Assembly (NCBI GenBank): GCA_937910835.1
Contig: CALEMG010000075.1
Coordinates: 1-9,941 of the forward strand
Reading direction: 5' to 3'
DNA: 9,941 nt
From: an uncultured Alphaproteobacteria bacterium
GTDB lineage: Bacteria > Pseudomonadota > Alphaproteobacteria > Sneathiellales > Sneathiellaceae
Of the stretch, positions 1 to 6,895 are shown piece after piece. The translations under genes were made by a program, and so were the position numbers. The notes beneath the pieces were generated by a model that worked only from the letters and a program-made list of their open reading frames with translations, did no database searches and was not told the DNA's origin. Position 1 is the first letter of the stretch; every line of letters begins with the position of its first letter.

Positions 1-281
1 AGGTTGCTGAGCCAGAGAGTGAGGCAAACCACCAGAATAATATTGTCTTCCGCCGAATGCGCCTTCAACGCGCCCCGAAGGTCGACCGGTTCTTCCACCG
101 TTTTCCAACCGCTTCCCCGGTCTTCCTGATGTCGTGCGATGCGGCGTTCCATCTCCTGATCGAAGGCTTGCGCTGTTGCAAGATAGAGGCGGGCAAGCCC
201 GCTTTCAGTCACCAGTTTTTCTGCAAAACGGCTTTTGCCGGATCGGGCGCCGCCTAGGACAAGGGTGATTTTGCCTCTCAT
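1..281 (-). CDS. cobP: Adenosylcobinamide kinase / adenosylcobinamide-phosphate guanylyltransferase, 3' end outside window
   Basis: Bifunctional enzyme of the nucleotide-loop branch: it phosphorylates adenosylcobinamide, then transfers GMP from GTP to give adenosyl-GDP-cobinamide. Only the first 93 codons are present; the family is usually about 170-190 residues. Seen: a P-loop GGARSGKS at residues 10-17, the RIARHQEDRG segment at 47-56 whose His51 matches the guanylylated histidine of CobP/CobU, and CLTLWLSN at 86-93. The ATG is chosen because GGAGG lies just upstream and it sits one base after the cobB stop (TAA-A-ATG), so it is coupled to cobB. Odd: the residue before CLTLWLSN is Val85 (GTT), where CobP and CobU normally have Asp or Glu. 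Family assignment is firm; whether this copy is fully active is open. Confidence 0.95.
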   Translation of the reverse strand, partial: MRGKITLVLGGARSGKSRFAEKLVTESGLARLYLATAQAFDQEMERRIARHQEDRGSGWKTVEEPVDLRGALKAHSAEDNIILVVCLTLWLSN

Positions 282-282
282 T

Positions 283-1599
283 TTACCTCCGATCAATCAG
301 GTGAATGAAGGATCCAGCAACAGATCCGACCATTGTCCCGACGGCCCCGAGGTCCTTGCCCTCTGCATCCGATATGTTGAACAAGGAAGGAACGTTATCA
401 GCCTTGGTAAGCGTTGCGTAATGGAATTCATGGGCGGTAAAATTATCATTTGAATTCCCAAGAATGCATCTTGAACTCAGCCGCGCGTTGCGGTAGCCGA
501 GATGCAGCTTCGGTGTCGCGAACGATGTTTCAACGGGCAGCAGGCCCAGCATTCTGTGGCTTCCACCTTTCTTATCCGTGAGTGTTTTGCCAAGGACCAT
601 GAAGCCACCACATTCTCCATATACCGGTTTATTTTTCGATGCGGCGGCACGCACACCTGTCATGAAATTTTCCGCAGCAGCAAGAATTTCGCCATAAAGC
701 TCTGGATAACCGCCGGGCAAAAAGACAGCCTTGGCATCCTTATCCGGCGCTTCATTGGCAAGAGGAGAGAAAAAGGTGAGCTCCGCGCCTGATTGTCGCC
801 ATCCCGCCAGAATATGTGGGTAGGTAAAAGCAAATCCGTCGTCCTCGGCGATTGCGATCCGCTGCGCGAGCGGCGGAATGGACATTAACCGTGGCTCTGC
901 GTTCAACCGTGTGGTTATTGCGATTTTTTGTAACGCTGAAAGATCGCAATTGCTCTCGATAATATCCGCAGCCTTTTCAAGGAATATCTCCAGGTCCGGC
1001 TTCTCGCGCGCTTGAACAAGACCTAGGTGGCGATGATCTAGGATGAGGCTCTCCGATTTTGGAATAAATCCGAGCGCCGGGACGCCCGCCTCTTCCGCAG
1101 CTCTCTTCAAAATATCAACATGGCCCGGCCCGCCAATTTTATTGAAAATCACACCGGAGAGGGAGAGGTCTTTTCTGTAGTGATCAAAGCCCTGAAGGAG
1201 AGCCGCAACACTCGCCCCTTGCCCTTTGACATCCACCACGAGAATGATCGGAATCCCAAAGCTGGCGGCGACGTCCGCCGTTGCGCCGGTGCCATCGCGA
1301 GCGCCATCGAACAGGCCCATCACACCTTCACCAACTGCAAGCGCTTTGTCCTGCATGATGTGATCCAGAATGGCGGTTTGACTTTCTGGCCGCATGGCCC
1401 AGGGATCGAGATTGAGGCAGGGGGCACCGCTCGCATATGCGTGAAACACCGGATCGATATAATCAGGGCCAACCTTGAACGACCCGATATTGATTCCCCG
1501 TCTCTTAAATGCCCGCAACAAGGCTAGAGTAACGGTTGTCTTGCCCGAATCGGACGCAGGCGCGGCGATCAGTAAGGAAGAGGCGGTTGCGGGCGCCAT
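283..1599 (-). CDS. cobB: Cobyrinic acid (or hydrogenobyrinic acid) a,c-diamide synthase
   Basis: ATP- and glutamine-dependent cytoplasmic enzyme that amidates the a and c carboxylates of the corrin ring. CobB (aerobic) and CbiA (anaerobic) are homologous, so the substrate depends on whether cobalt is already in the ring. Seen in 438 residues: a P-loop ASDSGKTT near residues 15-22, the family motif EGVMGLFDG around 91-99, then a class I glutamine amidotransferase domain with GECGGFMVLG (nucleophile Cys330) and a terminal GSFIHL segment carrying the likely triad histidine. Full length for the family. In-frame starts also exist at 1611 (ATG) and 1614 (TTG), but they overlap cobA and have no ribosome site. 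The ATG at 1599 lies one base after the cobA stop (TGA-C-ATG), the same spacing as cobB-cobP. Confidence 0.95.
   Translation of the reverse strand: MAPATASSLLIAAPASDSGKTTVTLALLRAFKRRGINIGSFKVGPDYIDPVFHAYASGAPCLNLDPWAMRPESQTAILDHIMQDKALAVGEGVMGLFDGARDGTGATADVAASFGIPIILVVDVKGQGASVAALLQGFDHYRKDLSLSGVIFNKIGGPGHVDILKRAAEEAGVPALGFIPKSESLILDHRHLGLVQAREKPDLEIFLEKAADIIESNCDLSALQKIAITTRLNAEPRLMSIPPLAQRIAIAEDDGFAFTYPHILAGWRQSGAELTFFSPLANEAPDKDAKAVFLPGGYPELYGEILAAAENFMTGVRAAASKNKPVYGECGGFMVLGKTLTDKKGGSHRMLGLLPVETSFATPKLHLGYRNARLSSRCILGNSNDNFTAHEFHYATLTKADNVPSLFNISDAEGKDLGAVGTMVGSVAGSFIHLIDRR
285..290 (-). promoter_or_regulatory. Ribosome binding site of cobP inside the end of cobB
   Basis: On the minus strand the bases read GGAGGT, about four bases before the cobP ATG. 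They are the last sense codons and the stop of cobB (CGG AGG TAA). This fixes the cobP start and means cobB and cobP must share one mRNA, with ribosomes finishing cobB passing over the site. Confidence 0.75.
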
Positions 1600-1600
1600 G

Positions 1601-2401
1601 TCAGGTCCCATCAATTTCGGTGGTGTAGTGGCTGTACCAGTCGAGATGCGGTCGGAGGCTTACCACATCCCCGACGACAATCAGGGCCGGGGGTTTAAGC
1701 CCGCTCTCTTCAACATCCTCTGCGGCATTTTCCAGCGTCGAGACAATAACTTCCTGATCCTCTGTCGTTGCCTTGAAGATCACGGCGACGGGTTCCTCTT
1801 TCGGGCGGCCAAAGCCGATTAATCGCTCGGTAATCGTCGCAATATGCTTTAGGCCCATATAGATAACAATAACGGGAGAGCCCTTGGCTATATGCTCCCA
1901 TTTGACATTCGGCACTTCGCCGCTCGCATCATGGCCGGTGAGGAAGGTCACGGCAGAATTGGTTTCCCTGTGTGTGAGGGGTATGCCAGCATAGGCAAGA
2001 CCGCCAACGCCTGAAGAAATGCCGGGAATGCCCCGAAAAGGAATATTGTGGGCGGCGCGCATTAATGCTTCTTCACCGCCACGGCCGAAGATATAGGGAT
2101 CCCCCACTTTAAGGCGAAGCACCTTTTTCCCTTCACGGGCGAGGGCGATTAGCCGCTCAGTTATATCCGTCTGCTTCGGCGATGGTTTGCCGCCTCGCTT
2201 GCCTGCATATTCGAGAATTGTATCCGGACCGGTCAGGCTTAAAATGTCCTGCCCGACCAGCGCGTCATAAACCAGTACGTCTGCCTGCCTCAGGGCTTCA
2301 TATCCATATAGAGTCAGCAATCCGGCATCACCGGGGCCAGCACCTACCAACCAAACGGAACCCGGCTCGAAGGCGGGTAATTTGCTCAAAATTTCTTCCA
2401 T
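1601..2401 (-). CDS. cobA: Uroporphyrinogen-III C-methyltransferase (SUMT)
   Basis: Methylates uroporphyrinogen III at C2 and C7 with SAM to give precorrin-2, the entry to B12 and siroheme. 266 residues. Seen: GAGPGDAGLLTL at 20-31 (SAM-binding glycine loop), AGKRGGKPSPKQ at 66-77, VGDPYIFGRGGEEA at 99-112, PGISSGVGGLAYAGIPLTH at 126-144, and VTFLTGHD at 151-158. The N-terminus (LPAFEPGSVWLVGAGPGD) closely resembles Pseudomonas denitrificans CobA. A stand-alone SUMT with no CysG-type dehydrogenase/ferrochelatase domain. Odd: Val99 replaces the Gly or Ser usual before GDP in SUMTs, probably a tolerated change. A weak AGAAGA lies just before the ATG. It is the first gene of a three-gene minus-strand unit with cobB and cobP and is divergent from cbiD. 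Confidence 0.97.
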   Translation of the reverse strand: MEEILSKLPAFEPGSVWLVGAGPGDAGLLTLYGYEALRQADVLVYDALVGQDILSLTGPDTILEYAGKRGGKPSPKQTDITERLIALAREGKKVLRLKVGDPYIFGRGGEEALMRAAHNIPFRGIPGISSGVGGLAYAGIPLTHRETNSAVTFLTGHDASGEVPNVKWEHIAKGSPVIVIYMGLKHIATITERLIGFGRPKEEPVAVIFKATTEDQEVIVSTLENAAEDVEESGLKPPALIVVGDVVSLRPHLDWYSHYTTEIDGT

Positions 2402-2434
2402 AATCTTCTTTTACACATCTATTCTCATGACGCC

Positions 2435-2463
2435 TAGCCATCTGTGAGGCCGAGGCCTATAAA
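2435..2463 (+). promoter_or_regulatory. Possible sigma70-type promoter for cbiD-cobK
   Basis: TAGCCA (2435-2440; 4 of 6 to TTGACA) and TATAAA (2458-2463; 5 of 6 to TATAAT) are separated by 17 bases. Initiation about seven bases downstream would fall at the cbiD ATG at 2471, giving a leaderless or near-leaderless mRNA. That would agree with the absence of a ribosome binding site before cbiD. Pattern match by eye only. Confidence 0.25.
2447..2458. repeat. Short inverted repeat in the divergent spacer
   Basis: AGGCC-GA-GGCCT, a perfect 5-base inverted repeat with a 2-base centre, placed between the -35 and -10 candidates of the cbiD promoter. The position would suit an operator, but 5 bp arms can arise by chance and I recognise no known regulator site. 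Confidence 0.3.
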
Positions 2464-2470
2464 TGTATCC

Positions 2471-3556
2471 ATGACAGAGAAATCCGCAAAGGAACTTCGA
2501 TATGGCTGGACCACAGGCGCCTGCGCAACTGCCGCAACGAAGGCGGCATTGACGGCGCTTTTTGGAGGAGAGTTCCCGGATCCGGTGACAATTACCCTGC
2601 CGCGTGGCCAAACACCTGCTTTTGCCTTGGCAACGGAAGAAAAGGGCCCCGATTTTGCCTGCGTCAGCATTATTAAAGATGCAGGCGATGATCCGGATGT
2701 TACGCATCATGCCAGAATTGTTTCGACTGTCCGGCGGTGCGAGACGGGTGCGGGAATTCGCTTTCTGGCGGGCGATGGCGTGGGGAAGGTGACAAAGGAA
2801 GGCCTTCCCATTGCCGTGGGAGAGGCGGCCATCAACCCGGTACCGCGGCAGATGATGCGGGAAGTGGTCGAGGAAGTAACAACCAAATTTAACGAGCCTC
2901 AGGATATCGAAATCGAGATCAGCATTGAGAATGGTGAGGAGCTGGCGCGTCATACGATGAACGGTCGCCTTGGCATCGTTGGAGGGCTCTCAATTCTGGG
3001 AACGACCGGCATCGTTGTGCCTTATTCCTGCGCTTCCTGGATTGCATCTATCCACCGTGGCATAGATGTTGCGCGCGCAAATAACCTCACGCATCTTGCG
3101 GCAAGTACGGGCTCGACTTCCGAAAAGGCAGTTGCGGAGATTTATGACCTTCCTGAAACGGCTCTTCTGGATATGGGCGACTTTGCCGGGGGCGTGTTGA
3201 AATATCTTAGAAAGCATCCGGTGCTCCGGCTAACGATTGCAGGCGGCTTTGCCAAGATTACCAAGCTTGCATTAGGCCATATGGATCTTCATTCCGGTCG
3301 TAGTCGCGTTGATTTCAGCTGGTTGGCCGATCAACTGGCGGCCCTTGGAGCGGATAGTGCGCTCACCGCAATGACGGGTCAGGCGAATACCGCGATGCAG
3401 GTTCTTCAGTCTGCTCAGGCGGCGAAGCTACCGCTTGCCGACCATGTGGCGCAGAAAGCCCAAGCCGTTGCGTCGGATATTGCCGGTGGGGCCGTTGTAA
3501 TTAATGTACTTATTTTTGATCGATCCGGGAATTTGGTGGGCCGGAGCGATGACTGA
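2471..3556 (+). CDS. cbiD: Cobalt-precorrin-5B C1-methyltransferase
   Basis: SAM-dependent methylation of C1, a step of the cobalt-early (anaerobic-type) route; CobF does the corresponding job in the aerobic route. 361 residues, usual length. Seen: LRYGWTTGACATAATKAA at residues 9-26 (the CbiD N-terminal signature), KDAGDDPDVTH at 69-79, GAGIRFLAGDGVGKVTKEGLP at 93-113, NGRLGIVGGLSILGTTGIV at 164-182, and AGGFAKITKLALGHMDLH at 257-274. An in-frame GTG at 2444 would add nine residues, but family members begin a few residues before the LRxGWTTG motif, so the ATG at 2471 is preferred. No clear ribosome site precedes either start. First gene of a plus-strand pair with cobK, opposite to the rest of the locus. 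Confidence 0.96.
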   Translation: MTEKSAKELRYGWTTGACATAATKAALTALFGGEFPDPVTITLPRGQTPAFALATEEKGPDFACVSIIKDAGDDPDVTHHARIVSTVRRCETGAGIRFLAGDGVGKVTKEGLPIAVGEAAINPVPRQMMREVVEEVTTKFNEPQDIEIEISIENGEELARHTMNGRLGIVGGLSILGTTGIVVPYSCASWIASIHRGIDVARANNLTHLAASTGSTSEKAVAEIYDLPETALLDMGDFAGGVLKYLRKHPVLRLTIAGGFAKITKLALGHMDLHSGRSRVDFSWLADQLAALGADSALTAMTGQANTAMQVLQSAQAAKLPLADHVAQKAQAVASDIAGGAVVINVLIFDRSGNLVGRSDD

Positions 3557-4289
3557 AGATAAGAAAATTCTCCTCCTTGGGGGGACGGATGACGCCGTCA
3601 GGCTGAATAGAACTCTAGCGGAGCGTCCCGGCGTTGATCTTACCACTTCCCTTGCCGGGCGCACGCGCAATCCGGCACAGCTGTCGGGAAAAACGATTAC
3701 CGGTGGGTTTGGCGGGGAAGAGGGGCTAAAAAAATTCATTGCCGCGAATCAAATTAATCTTGTCATTGATGCGAGCCATCCCTTCGCTGACAAAATCACC
3801 CGAAACGCCTCCGCCGCATGTCAATCGTCAGGTATCCGATACATACGGTATCAACGGCTCGAATGGGCACAGGAGCCAGGAGATCGTTGGATCGCGGTTT
3901 GTAACATTGAGGAAGCTGCTAAGAAGGCGCGCGACTTCACGCGTATATTCCTTACTGTTGGTCGGCAGGAGTTGGCCCCGTTTATGGGAATTTCGGACAA
4001 ATTCTTTTTGATACGCAGCATCGAAGAAGCAGAGTTTGTGCCGCAGCAAAGCGAGGTCACCTTTATCCAGACGCGCGGCCCGTTTTCGATAGCGGATGAA
4101 GTCAGCTTGCTTCGCAAGTATCGGATCGATCTATTAATCAGTAAGAATAGTGGCGGAACAGCAACTTACGCGAAAATTGAGGCCGCGAAAAGATTGGGTA
4201 TCCCAGTCGTTATGATTAATCGTCCGGCGGTGCCTGACTGCATCCGTTTCTCGGATATTGAGGTGCTACTCACACACCTAGATTTATAG
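3549..4289 (+). CDS. cobK: Precorrin-6A (cobalt-precorrin-6A) reductase
   Basis: NAD(P)H-dependent reduction of the macrocycle of (cobalt-)precorrin-6A to 6B; CobK and CbiJ are the aerobic and anaerobic versions of one family. 246 residues, usual length. Seen: an N-terminal nucleotide-binding strand-loop ILLLGGTDDA at 7-16, LVIDASHPFADKITRNA at 71-87 (the family's D-A-[ST]-HPFA motif), FLTVGRQELAPF at 134-145, TRGPFS at 175-180, and ISKNSGGTATYAKIEAA at 197-213. The ATG overlaps the cbiD end by eight bases, with GGAG two bases upstream, so it is translated in coupling with cbiD. An upstream in-frame ATG at 3504 lies deep in cbiD and precedes the family's normal start by 15 residues. The product feeds CobL on the other strand. 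Confidence 0.96.
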   Translation: MTEDKKILLLGGTDDAVRLNRTLAERPGVDLTTSLAGRTRNPAQLSGKTITGGFGGEEGLKKFIAANQINLVIDASHPFADKITRNASAACQSSGIRYIRYQRLEWAQEPGDRWIAVCNIEEAAKKARDFTRIFLTVGRQELAPFMGISDKFFLIRSIEEAEFVPQQSEVTFIQTRGPFSIADEVSLLRKYRIDLLISKNSGGTATYAKIEAAKRLGIPVVMINRPAVPDCIRFSDIEVLLTHLDL

Positions 4290-4307
4290 ATCGTAATCTC
4301 ACGATTT
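4288..4307. terminator. Weak hairpin at the convergent cobK/cobM junction
   Basis: ATCGT (4290-4294) pairs with ACGAT (4301-4305) around a 6-base loop. A G-T wobble and an A-T pair extend the stem to seven. It covers the stop codons of both cobK and cobM. On the plus strand it is followed by a loose T-rich stretch (TTCCGTTTT); on the minus strand there is no T tract. It is the only stem I see between the two converging transcripts, and it is too weak to call a confident intrinsic terminator. Confidence 0.25.
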
Positions 4308-5063
4308 CCGTTTTGGCCGGAGTACATGCACATGTTCCGCATGATAAAGGGCACTGTCTCGATATCCTTTCGCTTCCAGAACGCGGCCGACAATGATCAG
4401 CGCCGTTCGTGTGATTTTCTCCGTGCGGACTTTCTCTCGGATATCTGAAAGTGTGCCCCGAATGATTTGCTCGTCTGGCCAGCTTGCGCGAAACACAACA
4501 GCAACGGGGCAATCCTCTCCATAGTGTGGAATGAGATCCGCTGTCACATTGCGAAGGTTTCGAACGGAGAGATGAATGGCAAGCGTTGCGCCGGATGCGC
4601 CAAGGGTTTGCAAGTCCTCCCGATTTGGCATTGCCGTTGCCTTCATGGAGGTGCGGGTGAGTATTACGGTCTGGCTTACCTCAGGCAAAGTGAATTCAGT
4701 TTTGAGGGCGGCAGCAGCAGCGGCAAATGCGGGAACGCCAGGTGTGATTGTGTATTCGATTTCGAGGTCATCAAGGCGGCGCATCTGCTCGCCAATTGCG
4801 CCATACAGACTGGGGTCGCCAGAATGCACGCGCGCGACATCAAGCCCCTTATCGTTGGCCATGATCATTTCATCGATGATCTCATCAAGGGTGAGAGGCG
4901 CGGTATCAATGATAAGCGCGTCATTTGGCGCATGGGTCAGGATTTCCTCTGGCACCAGCGATCCGGCATAGAGACAAACGGGGCAATTGGCAATCAAGTT
5001 CCGACCGCGCAAGGTGATGAGGTCGGCGGCTCCCGGTCCGGCGCCAATAAAATGAACGGTCAT
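4299..5063 (-). CDS. cobM: Precorrin-4 C11-methyltransferase
   Basis: SAM-dependent methylation of C11 of (cobalt-)precorrin-4 to give precorrin-5A; CobM and CbiF are equivalent. 254 residues, normal length. Seen: VHFIGAGPGAADLITLRG at 3-20 (SAM-binding loop of the tetrapyrrole methylase family), CPVCLYAGSLVPEEIL at 27-42 (a CobM/CbiF hallmark), RVHSGDPSLYGAIGEQ at 78-93, and TPGVPAFAAAAA at 108-119. The start overlaps the cbiG-cobJ stop as ATGA, and AGGA lies eight bases before it. Last gene of the rightward minus-strand operon. Its substrate comes from CobJ and its product goes to CbiG, both halves of the fused protein encoded immediately upstream. Confidence 0.97.
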   Translation of the reverse strand: MTVHFIGAGPGAADLITLRGRNLIANCPVCLYAGSLVPEEILTHAPNDALIIDTAPLTLDEIIDEMIMANDKGLDVARVHSGDPSLYGAIGEQMRRLDDLEIEYTITPGVPAFAAAAAALKTEFTLPEVSQTVILTRTSMKATAMPNREDLQTLGASGATLAIHLSVRNLRNVTADLIPHYGEDCPVAVVFRASWPDEQIIRGTLSDIREKVRTEKITRTALIIVGRVLEAKGYRDSALYHAEHVHVLRPKRKS

Positions 5064-6895
5064 TTCTCTGTTCCTGTTTTTGCCTGTTTGTCCGCTGATT
5101 TTCCGCTGTATCCGCGTGGTGTGTAGACCCAGCTTTTTGTGTCCGAATTTGTTGTAGTGAGGCGGCTTTCACTGGAACCCACGGTGACGAGAGTCAGCAT
5201 GTCGATCATCTCGGGGTCGAGATCACTCAGCGTTACGAATGAAACATTTTCTGTCTCTCGACCCAAATTCCGAGAAATGCTCACCGGCGTTTCTGCGGGG
5301 CGGTGCTGGAGCAGAATTCTTCTCGCGGCATGAAGCTGTGTCCGCCTTTTCATGGAAACCGGATTGTAGAAGGAAATCACAAAATCCCCCTCCGCAGCGG
5401 CTTTAATTCGCTTCTCGATCACCTCCCAGGGGGTGAGCAAATCGGAGAGAGAGATGGTGCAGAAATCATGTCCGAGTGGCGCGCCCGCCCTTGCGGCCGC
5501 CGCTTGCAGTGCGGAAATACCGGGCGCGACCTCGATTTCAAGGCGGTTCCAGTCCGGCTTTTCCTCACGATCAATAAGCTCGAACACGAGGGTCGCCATG
5601 GCATAGATGCCAATGTCGCCCGAAGAGATGAGAGCGACATTTTTTCCTTTCGCAGCAAGGTCAAGTGCCGCGCGGACGCGCTTTTCCTCTTCGCCGAGGC
5701 CAAAATCATGGCGCGTCTTGCCATCGATACTCTGCCCCAAAAGGTCGAGATAGAGGCCATAAGCGACAAGATCCGTTGCTTCCTCAATCAGACGGCTTGC
5801 CTCCGGTGTGCGCCAGGGCTCCTGTCCCGGGCCGATCCCGATGACCGATAGTTTCCCCTGCATTCGGCCAGTCTTGCCGGTATCGATCGGGGCAGGGGAT
5901 TGGGCAACGGCACAGGTCGCCCTTTGTGATTTTCCTTTCGGAATGATTAGCTTTCCGTCCGGCCCTGCCGCCGCGAGCGCCGCGCCTTCACTGACGCCAT
6001 AGCAGCCAACTTCCTTGAAGACGATGTCCGACGGGGTCGCAAGGCGAGGGGTTTCAGCGGGCAACTCTGCGACAGTGAAAAATCGCGCTTGCAGACCAAA
6101 ATGAGCGGCTACTGCATGAACGGCGGGTTCGTCCGATTTCAGATCTATCGAGCAGACAGCGCCGATGGAAAGCGGACTTAACTCCGCCGTTGAGAGGGTG
6201 TCTTTCACCAGTTCAATCAGGTCGATGGGCGGGGTGTTTCTCTCACAACCCACACCAAGCGCCAGTGTTTTCGGATGATAGAGCAGTTTTCCGCCATTTC
6301 CATCTTCGGCCTTATGGGTGACCCCGATCGTCAGCGTCCCGTTTTCTGCGAAGGGCAAATTGGATGCGCTCAACCAGTCATGGGTGCCTTCAAGCCGTAT
6401 TTTCTCACCGCTTAAGAGCCGTGCCATAAACTCCTTAACATCTTGTGGGTTGGCGAGGGCAAGATCGGCGGGCGGAGCATCCAGCGCAATACTAAAATGA
6501 ATGTCGCTTGCCGTTGTAATTGCGGCATGAGCATCCAGCTTTGCCGCAATTTCCCTGGCCAATCCGTTGGCGCCGTGATGGCCGCCTAGAAGGGGGACAA
6601 TGTTGCTCCCGTCGTCGGCAACGGCAATCACTGGTGGTTCAACATTTTTGTTACGCAGAACCGGGGCGAGGCAGCGGATCAGGATGGCGGCGGCGCAAAT
6701 ACTAACAATCGGCGTGCCCGCGCGGAAAAGTTCCTGCAGATGGGCTGCGGTTTGTGTGAAGGTAAGGTCGGTTTCCTCTGTCCGTCCGGCAAGACCATGA
6801 ATAAGTGCTTCAGGGTAAGCGCTTTGAATTCGTGCTGCGGTCTCACGGCCGCTTTCATTCAGGAGGATGATGGCAATTGGGGATGTCATTTCCAT
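5060..6895 (-). CDS. cobJ: Fused cobalt-precorrin-5A hydrolase (CbiG) and precorrin-3B C17-methyltransferase (CobJ)
   Basis: 611-residue two-enzyme fusion. Residues 1 to about 335 are CbiG, which opens the lactone of cobalt-precorrin-5A and releases the two-carbon fragment. Seen here: CAAAILIRCLAPVL at 67-80, PLLGGHHGAN at 101-110, LALGVGCERNT at 211-221 and EVGCYGVSEGAALAAA at 295-310, the last two being the CbiG/CobE C-terminal domain. A linker of about 15-20 residues leads to CobJ (347 to about 595), which methylates C17 and contracts the ring: SVIGIGPGQEPWRTPEA at 350-366, SSGDIGIYAMA at 424-434, APGISALQAAAARAGAP at 457-473, SDLLTPWEVI at 484-493. The ATG at 6895 has GAGGGG at good spacing. 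A second in-frame ATG at 6889 forms an ATGA overlap with cobI and could also be used. Met345 at the junction has no ribosome site, so I read one polypeptide. Confidence 0.95.
   Translation of the reverse strand: MEMTSPIAIILLNESGRETAARIQSAYPEALIHGLAGRTEETDLTFTQTAAHLQELFRAGTPIVSICAAAILIRCLAPVLRNKNVEPPVIAVADDGSNIVPLLGGHHGANGLAREIAAKLDAHAAITTASDIHFSIALDAPPADLALANPQDVKEFMARLLSGEKIRLEGTHDWLSASNLPFAENGTLTIGVTHKAEDGNGGKLLYHPKTLALGVGCERNTPPIDLIELVKDTLSTAELSPLSIGAVCSIDLKSDEPAVHAVAAHFGLQARFFTVAELPAETPRLATPSDIVFKEVGCYGVSEGAALAAAGPDGKLIIPKGKSQRATCAVAQSPAPIDTGKTGRMQGKLSVIGIGPGQEPWRTPEASRLIEEATDLVAYGLYLDLLGQSIDGKTRHDFGLGEEEKRVRAALDLAAKGKNVALISSGDIGIYAMATLVFELIDREEKPDWNRLEIEVAPGISALQAAAARAGAPLGHDFCTISLSDLLTPWEVIEKRIKAAAEGDFVISFYNPVSMKRRTQLHAARRILLQHRPAETPVSISRNLGRETENVSFVTLSDLDPEMIDMLTLVTVGSSESRLTTTNSDTKSWVYTPRGYSGKSADKQAKTGTEK

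Larger units (their letters stand above)
2402..2470. promoter_or_regulatory. Divergent spacer between cobA and cbiD
   Basis: These 69 bases separate two outward-facing genes, so promoters for both units should lie here or overlap the gene starts. The spacer is too short for a full cobalamin riboswitch (about 200 nt), and I see no B12-box-like element. It contains a short palindrome and a possible sigma70-type promoter towards cbiD, described separately. I could not pick a convincing promoter towards cobA. Confidence 0.55.

Noticed and set aside
1543..1563. Asp in the CobB P-loop (ASDSGKTT rather than ASGSGKTT) as a defect
   Set aside because: The position is variable in P-loops; the essential GKT residues are present and the protein is full length.
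2402..2470. A cobalamin riboswitch before cobA or cbiD
   Set aside because: I looked for a B12-box-like sequence and paired stems and saw none; 69 bases cannot hold the usual aptamer. One could still lie upstream of cbiX outside the window.
2411..2953. A 180-codon minus-strand open frame opposite cbiD
   Set aside because: Antisense to the conserved N-terminal half of cbiD and ends inside the divergent spacer; the translation is Arg/Cys-rich without motifs.
4324..4335. Inverted repeat ACATG-CA-CATGT near the 3' end of cobM
   Set aside because: It is made by His-Val-His-Val codons inside cobM and has no T tract; unlikely to be a terminator or operator.
4467..5126. A 219-codon plus-strand open frame opposite cobM
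   Set aside because: It lies almost wholly antisense to a well-conserved cobM, has no recognisable domain, and its composition (Cys- and His-rich, irregular) is typical of a complementary-strand shadow.
5303..5851. A 182-codon plus-strand open frame opposite the CobJ half of the fusion
   Set aside because: Antisense to conserved CobJ motifs, with no ribosome site or domain; such frames are common in GC-moderate coding DNA.
5861..5863. Met345 of the fusion as an independent start for a separate cobJ
   Set aside because: There is no ribosome binding site before it and the frame runs without a stop from the CbiG part, so a single fused protein is the simpler reading.
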